A DNA stretch of 64,000 bases from Methylocapsa acidiphila B2 (GTDB lineage: Bacteria; Pseudomonadota; Alphaproteobacteria; Rhizobiales; Beijerinckiaceae). Made by a program: the position numbers and the translations under genes. Where the stretch lies: the NCBI RefSeq assembly GCF_000427445.1, contig NZ_KE386496.1:3092504-3156503 (forward strand), read 5' to 3'. Each line of letters starts with the position of its first letter. Positions within the stretch are counted from its first letter, which is position 1. Of the stretch, positions 1 through 8,412 are shown piece after piece. The notes under the pieces were generated by a model. The model saw only the letters and a program-made list of their open reading frames with translations. It searched no databases and was not told the DNA's origin.

Positions 1-32
1 CTGGCCGTGTCCAAGCTGGTCCCGCGTCGATC

Positions 33-530
33 TCAGGCGACCGCGCCTGTTGCGAGCTCCGCCAAGGCGCGGAGCTTGGCGTCGAGTTTGAGAGCTGCGG
101 CGGAGACGTCTTCGTTGTGGAGCCGGCTCATCAGAGATGACGGCAGATCATAGGCCAGACGAACCTCGCCAGTCGTCGTTTGGAAGATCACGACTCTTAT
201 CGGAACGTTGAGGCCGACGCCGGGATCATGTGTGATCATGGTCTGAGCCACCAGCGGATTGCCAATGACATACGAACGGATTTTGGCTTCAGCGCCTATC
301 TTCGCCATCCAGGCGCCGTGATCGTTCGTCAGGAAGCGCATGAAGCCGCTTCGGCCCTCGTAACCCCCGATGCGGGTCTCGAAGTCGCCCCGACTCGCGG
401 CCGCAGCGACTTCCCGCGGGAGCGCGCCGTCCTCGACCGTCCCGAGCTCAGCCTCGAAGGCGGCGACGACGCTCTCGAAGGAACGCTGGCTGACATGCTC
501 ATAGTGCTGAACGGTGAAGCTATCGATCAT
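33..530 (-). CDS. DUF302 family protein
   Basis: Soluble protein of 165 residues that I assign to the DUF302 family, whose biochemical role is not established. The ATG at 530 is preferred because a GAGGCGG stretch lies just upstream; an earlier in-frame ATG would add six residues. No signal peptide or membrane segment is visible. The family-like part is the hydrophobic core around VGLNVPIRVVIFQ and the following RLAYDLPSSL. The gene is divergent from the MarR-type regulator at 654, and the two promoters enclose one palindrome, so repression by that regulator is likely. The family call rests on recognition of the pattern only. Confidence 0.75.
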   Translation of the reverse strand: MIDSFTVQHYEHVSQRSFESVVAAFEAELGTVEDGALPREVAAAASRGDFETRIGGYEGRSGFMRFLTNDHGAWMAKIGAEAKIRSYVIGNPLVAQTMITHDPGVGLNVPIRVVIFQTTTGEVRLAYDLPSSLMSRLHNEDVSAAALKLDAKLRALAELATGAVA

Positions 531-595
531 TGCCGCCTCGCAGCGCATTCGCCGTGCCCGCCCGACATCTCATCGACCTTCAGGACAGGCTCAAC

Positions 596-646
596 TTGAC
601 ATAGCCGCATATGCAGGTATATTAGCTCCTATAATGAGCTTGTCAA
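596..646. promoter_or_regulatory. Face-to-face promoters with a palindromic operator
   Basis: Plus strand: TTGACA at 596-601 and TATATT at 618-623 (16 bp spacer) drive the MarR gene. Minus strand: TTGACA (read from 646 to 641) and TAATAT, also 16 bp apart, drive the DUF302 gene. The stretch 624-640 has inverted arms AGCTC and GAGCT, the usual arrangement for a MarR dimer site. Occupancy would block both promoters. The boxes are seen directly; regulation is inferred. Confidence 0.65.
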
Positions 647-653
647 GATTGCC

Positions 654-1091
654 ATGACTCTCGCCCCTCCTGAGTTCTGCACCTGCTTGGCGCTACGCCA
701 GGCGGCCCGTCACGTGAGCCAGTTCTACGATCAGCATCTGGCTCCCTCAGGACTGCGGATAACGCAGTTCTCGATTCTCGCTAAGTTGAAGGCGAGGGGA
801 CCGTTGACCATCAATAGCCTTGCCGAGGCGTTAGTGATGGACCCGACGACCCTCGGCCGAAACATTCTTCCCCTGCAGCGAGACGGACTCATCGCCGTTG
901 TTCGAGGGGTGGGCGACCGCCGGAGCAAAGAACTGCGCCTGACCGACATCGGGCTGGAGCGACTCAATGAGGCCTGGAAATATTGGGCTGCGGCCCAGGC
1001 AGGGTTCGACGCCGCCTTTGGCAGCCGTCAGGATTCGGAATTGCGAACGCTGATGCGAACCGTTGCGTCGACCGAGCTTGTGGCTGAGTGA
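654..1091 (+). CDS. MarR family transcriptional regulator
   Basis: Winged-helix dimeric DNA-binding regulator of 145 residues, a typical MarR length. The recognition helix region is SLAEALVMDPTTLGRNI (about residues 55-71), followed by the wing VGDRRSKELRLT (about 86-97); N- and C-terminal helices would form the dimer interface. It is divergent from the DUF302 gene and its own promoter contains a palindrome, so it probably represses both genes until an aromatic or phenolic ligand or an oxidant is sensed, as is common in the family. The N-terminal FCTCLALRQAARHV contains two cysteines that could be redox-sensitive, but this is speculation. The ligand cannot be inferred. Confidence 0.85.
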   Translation: MTLAPPEFCTCLALRQAARHVSQFYDQHLAPSGLRITQFSILAKLKARGPLTINSLAEALVMDPTTLGRNILPLQRDGLIAVVRGVGDRRSKELRLTDIGLERLNEAWKYWAAAQAGFDAAFGSRQDSELRTLMRTVASTELVAE

Positions 1092-1112
1092 CGATCGAAA
1101 GCATCCGCGCAT

Positions 1113-1618
1113 CTACCTTGCCGACTCCGCCAGGCGAAGCGCGTTAATGTCATTGTTGAAACTCGCCCAATCCACAATGGATGGATCGGCGGAAAGCGCG
1201 ATCGGATCAGTCGCTGCCAGGCCGACGGCAGTGAGGTGGTCAGCTGGCGCGGACACGCCCGAGCCACTCTGTGTGGGCGCTTTTGCGCCGGCGAAAGTCA
1301 GATAGCTCCCGCCGACATCGAGCTGCGCCGGCGTCTGCGTCCTGTTGCCGCCCGGTTGGCTGTAGCCGTCGAGTTGCGGAGCGCCGAAGTTGGTCGTTCC
1401 AGTTGGATTGACCCGAATGGTCCCTGCAAGGCGGAGGCACCCTTGCTGCTGACTCACGCCAGAGGAGCTGCGCATCCAAAGTAGCTTGGATAGCCAAAGG
1501 TCAACGTAGTTTGCGCATATCGGAGACTTGGGTCACCATATATGCCGCCATAGGGATCGCTGAGTCGCAGATTCTCTTGAAAGGCATTTGCACCAACAGC
1601 GCCCGAGGTTAAAGCTTT
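1113..1618 (-). pseudogene. Remnant of a protein with repeated Gly/Pro/Asn-rich segments
   Basis: Two minus-strand frames read as parts of one protein. The upstream frame includes RLSDPYGGIYGDPSLRYAQT and ends in a stop near 1480; a second frame continues with QPGGNRTQTPAQLDVGGSYL and DPSIVDWASFNNDINALRL and stops at 1113. I do not recognise the family. The composition suggests a secreted or structural protein, and it lies directly downstream of a type I secretion adaptor remnant. The frame change and lack of a start indicate decay. Confidence 0.4.
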
Positions 1619-1651
1619 TAGAAGTTAAAACCACTTTGCATCGAAGCTGTA

Positions 1652-1990
1652 TTACGTGTTGAATTGCATGATCGGCGAGAGCAAATATTCGATCACGCGG
1701 CGATCTCCGGTTTTGATCTCGGCCGAGACGCGCATGCCGAGTTGGATCGCCTCCTTCAAGTCATCGGCGAGAATCCAGGCCTACGACAGGCTGATCTTCG
1801 CGAGATAGGAGAGGTCCTGCGCCTGCGCGCCGCGGCCGTTAGCCGTCGCGGCTTGCAGCGGCGCGAGCGCGGCGGCGAGCCCCGCCCGGCTCCGTGGGCC
1901 TCGCCGCCGCGCCTCTTGCCACGCGAAGCAGCCGGCAAAGCCTTGCATAGGTGGGCAGATCGGTCGGAGAGTTGAGGACGGACATGTCAT
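1652..1990 (-). pseudogene. HlyD-family type I secretion adaptor, C-terminal remnant
   Basis: Only the last ~110 residues of a membrane fusion protein of the HlyD/PrtE type remain. The diagnostic piece is GMRVSAEIKTGDRRVIEYLL followed by SPIMQFNT and a stop at 1652. Upstream in the same frame is DLSYLAKISLS, then an in-frame TAG, then AWILADDLKEAIQL. Intact family members have 400-plus residues with a membrane anchor and a coiled-coil hairpin, none of which is present. The gene once joined an ABC exporter to an outer membrane channel. Nothing else recognisable lies between it and the CIS operon (1990-2241). Confidence 0.7.
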
Positions 1991-2241
1991 CGGTTCGGTC
2001 GAGGCGAGAGTCTACGATTGGGCCGAGTCCGGTCTCCTTCGCCGGCTCATAGGCGCGAACAAGCCAGGTTGTTCGGTCGAGAAGGCAGGTCCCGTTTCGC
2101 CAACCGACAGGAGATTGCGCCGACGCCTCCGAGACTATATCCTGACCTTGACAATGGCCTCGCGAGACGTCGTTGATTGCTGCGCCGAGCGCGTCCTGCG
2201 CCCCGACGTCCAGGTGTTCGATCCTCGCTCGGGGGAAGGCT

Positions 2242-2985
2242 GTGGCGCAAACAGTCGGCGATCTGACGGCGGCATTTCTCGAATGGTTGGGGACGCGCGC
2301 GGCGTCGACGACGGTGCGGCTGGTCGCGCCCTCGGCCGGGCCTCTTCCCGAAGGCGCGGGCGTCCTTCTCCACCGCGTCAGCCCTCGTGGCGCCGAACGA
2401 AGATGCGGCGAAGCGCAGGCCATCGAGGTTTCGCTTCTGATCGTCGTGAACCATGCCGACGCCCTCGAGGCGGCGACCATCGCCGGCGAACTGGCCTTTG
2501 GCTTGTCCGACGAAATCTGGATCGACGCGGAGGGCGTCGCGCGTCATTTCATCATTGCGCAAGGCGATGATGCGGACACGGCGCGTCGCGCTCTCGGCCT
2601 CCCGGCGTGCCTCGCCACGCTCATTCGCCTCCCGCTGGTCCGCGAACGCCCGCGGCGCGCGGTCAAGCCGGTGCTCGAACCTCTCAGGGTCGAAATGGTC
2701 GAGTTCGGCGCAATGGAAGGCGCGATCATGGGCGAAGTTTCTGGCGTCGATCCACGGCCGGTCATGGACGCGCGCGTCGAAGCCGAGGCCTATGGCCGAG
2801 AGGCGCGAACTGATCGGAACGGCCGCTTCCGGTTGACGGGAGTGCCGGCGCAGGGGACAGTCGCGTTGACGGTCACGGCCAAAGGGCGATCGCGCTCTTT
2901 TTCCGTCAAAGAAAGATCCGGCGTCCTCTTGCGCCTGCCGATAAACGGGGCCGACGAAGAGCCAGTTGAGGGGAGGTCGAAATGA
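2242..2985 (+). CDS. DUF4255 (Pvc16-like) contractile injection system protein
   Basis: First gene of the CIS operon, 247 residues from the GTG at 2242. That start places the sequence AQTVGDLTAAFLEWLG at the N terminus, where DUF4255 proteins begin; an upstream ATG at 2173 would add 23 poorly fitting residues. The N-terminal two thirds match the Pvc16/DUF4255 pattern; in the Photorhabdus virulence cassette and antifeeding prophage this protein caps the sheath and tube. The C-terminal part (FRLTGVPAQGTVALTVTA) looks like a small carboxypeptidase-regulatory-type beta domain. Its stop overlaps the sheath start by four bases (ATGA), so translation is coupled. No strong promoter was found upstream apart from a TTGACA near 2147. 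Confidence 0.75.
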   Translation: MAQTVGDLTAAFLEWLGTRAASTTVRLVAPSAGPLPEGAGVLLHRVSPRGAERRCGEAQAIEVSLLIVVNHADALEAATIAGELAFGLSDEIWIDAEGVARHFIIAQGDDADTARRALGLPACLATLIRLPLVRERPRRAVKPVLEPLRVEMVEFGAMEGAIMGEVSGVDPRPVMDARVEAEAYGREARTDRNGRFRLTGVPAQGTVALTVTAKGRSRSFSVKERSGVLLRLPINGADEEPVEGRSK

Positions 2986-4172
2986 GCCTGAGCTACTCGT
3001 ATCCCGGCATCTACATCGATGAGAAGGATACCGGCGCGCGCCCGATCCAGGGCGTGACGACGACGACCGCCGCCTTCATCGGCCTCGCGCCCAAGGCCGA
3101 CGCCAACCGGCTGAAGGTCAAGCCGGTCAACAGTTTCGGCGAATTCTGCGACGTCTTCGGCGCAACATCCGAGACTCCCAATATCCTCGCCAACGCAGTC
3201 TACGGGTTTTTCGCGAATGGCGGGTCCCGCTGCTATGTGGTGAATCTCGGCGACGACGGTCCGATCGATCCGGCGCTCGAGCTCATCGAGCCGCTCGACG
3301 AGGTCGCGATGGTGGCGGCGCCGGGGCGATCGGATATTGCGTCGACGTCTACGTTGCTGGCCTATTGCGAAAGAGTCGGGGATCGTTTCGCGATCCTCGA
3401 CGCGCCGGGGCCCGATAAGGTCGATCTCGATGCGCTGGTGCGGGTCGGGCAGGAGAAAGGTTCCGCGACGGCGGTAGGGGACGCGCCGGCGGGGGAAGCT
3501 CCGGGCCTCCGGCCGCCGATCTCCCAGCGCGGCTTCGGCGCTCAATATTTTCCCTGGCTGCTCGGCCGCGACGCTCTGAACCCGAGCCGCAGGGACCCGA
3601 TCCGGATGCCGCCCTCCGGCCATGTCGCCGGCATCTATGCCCGGACCGACACGCAGCGGGGGGTCTTCAAGGCGCCGGCGAACGAGATCGTCCGAGGTGC
3701 GACGGGGCTCGCCCAAAGCCTGACGAATTCGGAGCAAGGCAAGCTCAATCAAGCCGGAATCAATTGCATCCGCTATTTCTCGACGCAGGGCATCCTCGTC
3801 TGGGGCGCGCGCACGCTCGCGCCGCAAGGCTCCAACTGGACCTATGTGAATGTGCGCCGTCTCGTCCTTTTCATCGAGCAATCGATCTATCGCTCGACCG
3901 GATGGGTTGTGTTCGAGCCGAACGACAGGCCCCTGTGGAAGTCGCTTCGGCGCGACGTCTCGGCCTTTCTCACGCTTTTATGGCGGAGAGGCGCGCTCAT
4001 GGGCGCGACGGCGGAGCAGGCCTTCTTCGTGAAATGCGACGAGGAGACCAACCGGCCCGAAAATGTCGATCGCGGGATCGTCACGACGGTCATCGGCATA
4101 GCTCCGGTGAAGCCCGCCGAATTCGTGGTATTCGAAATCGGCCAGATGGCGGGGCCTGGAGCCGGGCAATGA
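2982..4172 (+). CDS. Contractile tail sheath protein
   Basis: Sheath subunit of 396 residues. The N terminus YPGIYIDEKDTG and the strand TTTTAAFIGLAPKAD are the signature of T4 gp18/Pvc2-type sheaths; the C-terminal domain (NVRRLVLFIEQSIYRSTGWV and RRDVSAFLTLLWRRGALMG) is the conserved part that forms the interlocked mesh. The sheath contracts and drives the inner tube outward. Only one sheath gene is present, whereas Pvc and Afp clusters carry three, so this particle is of the simpler one-sheath type. It overlaps the DUF4255 gene upstream and is 23 bp from the tube gene downstream. Confidence 0.93.
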   Translation: MSLSYSYPGIYIDEKDTGARPIQGVTTTTAAFIGLAPKADANRLKVKPVNSFGEFCDVFGATSETPNILANAVYGFFANGGSRCYVVNLGDDGPIDPALELIEPLDEVAMVAAPGRSDIASTSTLLAYCERVGDRFAILDAPGPDKVDLDALVRVGQEKGSATAVGDAPAGEAPGLRPPISQRGFGAQYFPWLLGRDALNPSRRDPIRMPPSGHVAGIYARTDTQRGVFKAPANEIVRGATGLAQSLTNSEQGKLNQAGINCIRYFSTQGILVWGARTLAPQGSNWTYVNVRRLVLFIEQSIYRSTGWVVFEPNDRPLWKSLRRDVSAFLTLLWRRGALMGATAEQAFFVKCDEETNRPENVDRGIVTTVIGIAPVKPAEFVVFEIGQMAGPGAGQ

Positions 4173-4195
4173 AACGTCGGACCGGAGATTGAGCG

Positions 4196-4657
4196 ATGGC
4201 AGACGAGCAAGCGAAAGGCGCCGCGGCGACGGCGGCTGTGGATCCCTACCGCAATTTCAATTTTCGGCTGGACATCGGCGGGGTCGCCGAGGCCGCCTTT
4301 TTCTCGGTGCAGGGCATCGCGATGCGGGTGCATCCGATCCGATTTCGCGAGGCCGGCAATGCGCAGATCGTGCGGTCTCTGCCCGGACCCGTCGAATATG
4401 CCGAAGTGACGCTCCGCCATGGCGTCACGCGCTCCACCGGCATGTGGCAATGGATCAGTTCGATCGCCAAGGGCCGGATCGAGCGGCGCAATGTCTCGAT
4501 CCTGTTGCTTGAAACCGATGGCTCCACGGAAGCGATCCGCTGGAACCTCATTAACGCCTGGCCCTGCGAATGGCATGGGCCTTCTCTCGACGGGCTCGGA
4601 CGGGAGATCGCCATCGCGGAACTCAAGCTTGCCTACGACGAGTTGCAGCGCGAGTAG
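4196..4657 (+). CDS. CIS inner tube protein (gp19/Pvc1-like)
   Basis: Tube subunit of 153 residues, the normal length. It begins with NFNFRLDIGGVAEAAFFSV, has the middle segment MWQWISSIAKGRIERRNVSI and ends IAELKLAYDEL, all typical of the Hcp-fold T4 gp19-like tube family. Hexamers stack into the hollow tube that is pushed out by sheath contraction and may carry cargo in its lumen. The start is supported by a GGAG about nine bases upstream. Only one tube gene is present. It lies between the sheath and the linker protein, the standard CIS order. Confidence 0.93.
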   Translation: MADEQAKGAAATAAVDPYRNFNFRLDIGGVAEAAFFSVQGIAMRVHPIRFREAGNAQIVRSLPGPVEYAEVTLRHGVTRSTGMWQWISSIAKGRIERRNVSILLLETDGSTEAIRWNLINAWPCEWHGPSLDGLGREIAIAELKLAYDELQRE

Positions 4658-4661
4658 CGGC

Positions 4662-5684
4662 ATGTCTGCCTGGCTGATCTTCGTTCGCGCCCCGATCGCC
4701 GCCGTCGTGCGGTGGATGCGGCGTCTGCTCGGCCGCGGCGACGCGGCGAGCGCTGCCCGCGCCTCCGGGGAAATTCCGAACGCCGTCATCGAACGGCTCC
4801 GCGAGCGCTATCCCGACGCCCCCCTCCCTTGGCTCGAGATCGTCGCCCGAAATGCGCCGCGCGAAAAGGAGGAAAAGGCGGGCTTCGAAACCGACAAAGG
4901 ACAGCGCGGAGATTTTTCCGCGGCGTCCGCAGCAAAGGCGCCTTTTAAACATGCGCGGGTGGTCGCCGACAGATCCGCATCAAAACAAGATTTCGGCGTG
5001 ACGGACCATGCGAACCTTGGGCCGACGCATCGCGGGACGTCGCCTCGCTTCGTCCTTAAATCAATTGAACGCCTCGAACCGCGTCGACCGTTCGAGAGGT
5101 TGAGGGCGTCGGCAAGCAGCGCCGCCGAGCGGGCAGGAGAGCCGTCGGACGCGGCCCACGGCTGGGACTCCACGCGGCGCGCTCACTCTGCCGCTTCTAG
5201 GCCGATGCCGGTTGATCAACCGCGCCGCGGCGTCGACGACCGCCCCTCCGCATTGTTTGACGCCGGCGCGGCTGTCGGCCCTCCGCATGGGACCATCGGA
5301 GGATCTCGCTTCGCGCAGGAGAGCGCCCCGCGCGCGAGTTCCGGAGCGATTGGGGTGCGTGAACTCCATTGGTCGCCGGGGTTGGGGCGCGCGGCTGAGG
5401 CGGCGGCGCCGTCCCCATTGAGGAGCGCCCGGCCTCGAGCCCCGGTCTCGGATATGCCTCCTCTATCGCCCGTGGATGCGGCGCGAGGGGACAAGCCGCC
5501 GGAGCCGAAACGAGGGATCTTGGAACGCGCGCGCGGCTATGAGTCCGCCGCCAGCTTGTGGTCGGATCGGCCGAGCGGCGATCTTTGGCCGGCGCTTGCC
5601 GAGGAACCCGCCGAGACGGCCGCTGCTCCCCACTCGGATCATGACCGCGGGCGGCGGCTGGCGCGCATCCAAGAGGCCTTGTGA
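4662..5684 (+). CDS. Arg/Pro/Ala-rich CIS-associated protein, Pvc6 position
   Basis: Protein of 340 residues with no recognised domain. I start it at the ATG at 4662, four bases after the tube gene; the open frame extends upstream only because it overlaps the tube gene. The N terminus is amphipathic (AWLIFVRAPIAAVVRWMRRL) followed by RLRERYPDAPLPWLEIVARN. The middle 200 residues are low-complexity and probably disordered. The C terminus carries a short conserved-looking motif, SGDLWPALAEE, then HDRGRRLARIQEAL. Similar short WPxLPE motifs occur in linker proteins of other CIS operons. It lies between tube and tube-initiation genes, which suggests an assembly or adaptor role. Its stop overlaps the next start (TGATG). 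Confidence 0.7.
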   Translation: MSAWLIFVRAPIAAVVRWMRRLLGRGDAASAARASGEIPNAVIERLRERYPDAPLPWLEIVARNAPREKEEKAGFETDKGQRGDFSAASAAKAPFKHARVVADRSASKQDFGVTDHANLGPTHRGTSPRFVLKSIERLEPRRPFERLRASASSAAERAGEPSDAAHGWDSTRRAHSAASRPMPVDQPRRGVDDRPSALFDAGAAVGPPHGTIGGSRFAQESAPRASSGAIGVRELHWSPGLGRAAEAAAPSPLRSARPRAPVSDMPPLSPVDAARGDKPPEPKRGILERARGYESAASLWSDRPSGDLWPALAEEPAETAAAPHSDHDRGRRLARIQEAL

Positions 5685-6538
5685 TGCAGCGGGTTTTGTT
5701 CCTCATTGAGCAGACCGGCGAGCGGATCTCGGCGCTGCTCAACCCGGAGCGGCTCGAATTTACACGACGAAGCGGGTTTCGCGCCGCGTCGCACGCGACC
5801 GGCGCGATCACCGGCGTCGGCCTTTCCGATGATCTCGTCATTGCGACCGGCGGCGGGGCGACGGAACTGACGCTCGACCTTTTGTTCGACGTCGATCTGA
5901 CCGAAGCCTCCATCGGAGAGGGCGTAGGCGCGTCTGCCGCGCTCGACGGGTTTGCGGTTGATTCCAACGGGCAGGGGCTTGGTCTTCAGGCGACCGAGGA
6001 CATCGGGCGTCCGGTCGATGTGCGCGAGCTGACCCGCCCGTTTTGGAACCTTTCGGAGAACTCTTTCGCGCAGGGCCGGCGCGGCGCGCCCCCTCAGGTG
6101 CGGTTCATCTGGGGGCGCTCCTGGAACGTGCCGGGCGTCATCGTCGCGATCGCGGAGCGTTTCGAACGATTCGACGAGGAAGGTCGGCCGCGCCGATCAC
6201 TCCTGCGAATGCGGCTTCGACGCGTCGCCGAGCTCGACGTGGACACCGGCAAGGGCGTCGGAACTGGCTTGCCGAGCCCGAGCACTAGCGTCACTCCTTT
6301 TTTTGAGCCGCCGACGGCTCCAAGCCCAGAACTTCTCGAGGCGGCGGATCGCATCGAGATTTCGACCGATGAAAATGGGCTTCCCAATCTCCGGCTCGAT
6401 CAGCTCGCCGCCGAGGTCTATGGGGATCCATCGTTATGGCGCTATGTCGCCGCCTTCAATGGAATTGAGGATCCTCTGCATCTCACCGGCGGAATGGCGA
6501 TCGCCGTCCCACAGATCGGCGGAAAGGCCTCGACTTGA
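5684..6538 (+). CDS. LysM-containing CIS tube-initiation protein (Pvc7/gp53-like)
   Basis: Protein of 284 residues. The N-terminal domain (LLNPERLEFTRRSGF, later ELTLDLLFDVDLTEAS) is the contractile injection system tube-protein domain; the C-terminal ~50 residues (GLPNLRLDQLAAEVYGDPSL then WRYVAAFNGIEDPLHL) form a LysM-like module. In known CIS this protein bridges the hub and the first tube ring. The ATG at 5684 overlaps the previous stop; a GTG one codon earlier is possible. The stop overlaps the following TTG start. Confidence 0.85.
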   Translation: MQRVLFLIEQTGERISALLNPERLEFTRRSGFRAASHATGAITGVGLSDDLVIATGGGATELTLDLLFDVDLTEASIGEGVGASAALDGFAVDSNGQGLGLQATEDIGRPVDVRELTRPFWNLSENSFAQGRRGAPPQVRFIWGRSWNVPGVIVAIAERFERFDEEGRPRRSLLRMRLRRVAELDVDTGKGVGTGLPSPSTSVTPFFEPPTAPSPELLEAADRIEISTDENGLPNLRLDQLAAEVYGDPSLWRYVAAFNGIEDPLHLTGGMAIAVPQIGGKAST

Positions 6539-8055
6539 CCGCGGTTTCGCTGACCAGGCTCCGTCCGGAGGTGTCGCTTGCGGGCGCGCCGCTCGAGCCG
6601 ACGCTGCATCGCCTTGTCGCCTCGATCGTCATTCGGCAGATCTTCGGCGCGCCGGCCCTGGCGGAAATCGCGATTGAAGCTCCCTTTGAAGGACTGGAAA
6701 ATCGATTGGCCGCCGGAGTGGAACTCATGGTGTCGGTAGGCCCGGGACCTGCGATGTTCGCGGGCCGGATCACTGGCCTCGAGCATGAGTTCGGCGCCGA
6801 CGGACGGCGAGTCCTGCGGGTGCGGGCCCATGACGCCCTTCACGGCTTGCGCGTGAGGCGGCGTTTTCGCGTGGTCGAGGAAGCCTCGGCGGCGAGTCTC
6901 TGGTCAGAAGCGGCGGTGGAGCTCGGCCTCGATTTCGACGCGGTGGAGACCGGACCGACTCGAAGGATCGTCCAGGCTGGGACGAGCGACCTCGCCTGCC
7001 TTGTCGCCGCGGGCCTCGAGGAGGGCCTGCATCCGACGATCAGGGAGGGAGTCTTGCGCCTTGTCTCTCTCGCCGGCTTCGGCGAGCCGATCGATCTCGG
7101 CTGGGGCGAGGCCTTGCTCGCGGCGCGCATCGACGAGGCGGGCGAGCGGGCGGCGCGTTCGAGCCGGGCGGAAGGATGGGACCCTTTTTCGGCGAAGGCA
7201 TATTCCGCATCCGCCGCGCTTTCGCGGCAGGACCAAGAGGTCGAGCTTCGCAGCTTCGGGCTCGGGGCGCTCAACGCCGACGAGGGCGCGCTTTTTGGCG
7301 TCAATCGCGTCGCGAGGTCCGAGGCGCAGATTGCGGCGGACGCCCAGCAGGCGTTCGATTGCAATGCCGCCGCGGAGACTGTGGTCACGGGAACCGCCTG
7401 GGGCGACCCCGCGCTCGGGCCAGGAGTCCGCGTCACGCTGAGCGGGCTCGCGCCGAAAGAGGCCTTGACCGTCGTCCTTGCCCGAACGACTCATAGTTTC
7501 GACGTCGCGACCGGTTATACGACCGAGTTCTCGACCGAACCGCCGCCGCGGAGAGCGCGTGCGGAGACGCCGATCGTCACTCTCGGCCAGGTCGTCGATA
7601 TCCGGGACCCGGATGGCGGCGCCCGCTGCAAAGTGAAGCTTCCGGCCTTCGGCGACGCGACGGTCGGTTATCTTAGCGTTTTGATCGCCGGCGCGGGTCC
7701 AGGAAAGGGCGCAGCCGCGCTTCCCGACGTTGGGGACGAGGTCGTCGCGCTCTTTCCGACCGGGGATCTCGCCGAAGGCCTGATCCTTGGCGGCCTTTAT
7801 GGCGGGGCTCGCCTTCCGCGTGGCGTGACCACGCAGGATCCCCGCGCGGTCGTCCTGGCCTCAGGCGGAGACCAGCGGCTCGTGCTGGGCGGACGCCAGA
7901 AGACATTATCGCTTTCGACCAGTCGCGGCGATACGCTCGCCCTCGGCGGGGCGCAGGGGCAGCTTCTGGTCGCCGGCGACCTGACTATCTCGGCGGTCGG
8001 CGGAACGATCACGATCAAGGCGAACAAAATCAAATTCGAACGGGGCAACGCATGA
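6535..8055 (+). CDS. VgrG-like/gpD spike hub protein (Pvc8-like)
   Basis: Spike hub of 506 residues starting at a TTG that overlaps the previous stop (TTGA). Residues 1-330 correspond to the phage late control gpD/gp27-like barrel (for example VLRVRAHDALHGLRVRRRF). Residues ~345-450 form a gp5-type OB fold (VVDIRDPDGGARCKVKLPAF and PDVGDEVVALFPTGDLAEG). The remainder is a short spike stem, with LVLGGRQKTLSLSTSRGD-type repeats ending KANKIKFERGNA. Trimers connect the tube to the puncturing tip. No extra enzymatic domain is visible, so this is a structural spike rather than an evolved effector-bearing VgrG. Confidence 0.88.
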   Translation: MTAVSLTRLRPEVSLAGAPLEPTLHRLVASIVIRQIFGAPALAEIAIEAPFEGLENRLAAGVELMVSVGPGPAMFAGRITGLEHEFGADGRRVLRVRAHDALHGLRVRRRFRVVEEASAASLWSEAAVELGLDFDAVETGPTRRIVQAGTSDLACLVAAGLEEGLHPTIREGVLRLVSLAGFGEPIDLGWGEALLAARIDEAGERAARSSRAEGWDPFSAKAYSASAALSRQDQEVELRSFGLGALNADEGALFGVNRVARSEAQIAADAQQAFDCNAAAETVVTGTAWGDPALGPGVRVTLSGLAPKEALTVVLARTTHSFDVATGYTTEFSTEPPPRRARAETPIVTLGQVVDIRDPDGGARCKVKLPAFGDATVGYLSVLIAGAGPGKGAAALPDVGDEVVALFPTGDLAEGLILGGLYGGARLPRGVTTQDPRAVVLASGGDQRLVLGGRQKTLSLSTSRGDTLALGGAQGQLLVAGDLTISAVGGTITIKANKIKFERGNA

Positions 8056-8408
8056 CCTATGTCGCGATCGAGACGGCGCAGTGCCATTGTACGCATGGCG
8101 GCACGATGCGGATGGAGCATTCGCAGGACTGGGTCACGATCGACCGGACGCCCATCCTCGTGAAGGGCGATCTCGATCATCGCCCCGTCGTTGGTTGCAG
8201 CGCCGGAGCGGAGCCGGTCGGCGTGGTGCGTTGCCGAACCATCGCCACGGTTGACGACAAGCCCAGCCATTCCGAGTTTCTGACGATCGACGGCAAGGGC
8301 GTCGTGCTTTCGAGCGCCAATGGCGCGACCGATTATAGCAGCGTCAATCTATCTCCATGGTCCATGGCGTCGCCGGGCCAGGACTGGGTCGAGATCGTGG
8401 AGGGATGA
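8052..8408 (+). CDS. Candidate PAAR-like spike tip protein
   Basis: Protein of 118 residues overlapping the spike hub gene by four bases (ATGA). It contains QCHCTHGGTMRMEH near the N terminus, further cysteines (VVGCSAGAEP, VVRCRT) and several histidines that could bind a metal, as at the tip of PAAR cones. The position between the VgrG-like hub and the gp25-like gene is where Pvc10-type tip proteins are encoded. I do not recognise a classical PAAR motif, so the function is inferred mainly from position and size. Confidence 0.5.
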   Translation: MTYVAIETAQCHCTHGGTMRMEHSQDWVTIDRTPILVKGDLDHRPVVGCSAGAEPVGVVRCRTIATVDDKPSHSEFLTIDGKGVVLSSANGATDYSSVNLSPWSMASPGQDWVEIVEG

Positions 8409-8412
8409 GGCG

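Noticed and set aside
2790-3881. 363-codon open frame on the minus strand
   Set aside because: Antisense to the tail sheath gene.
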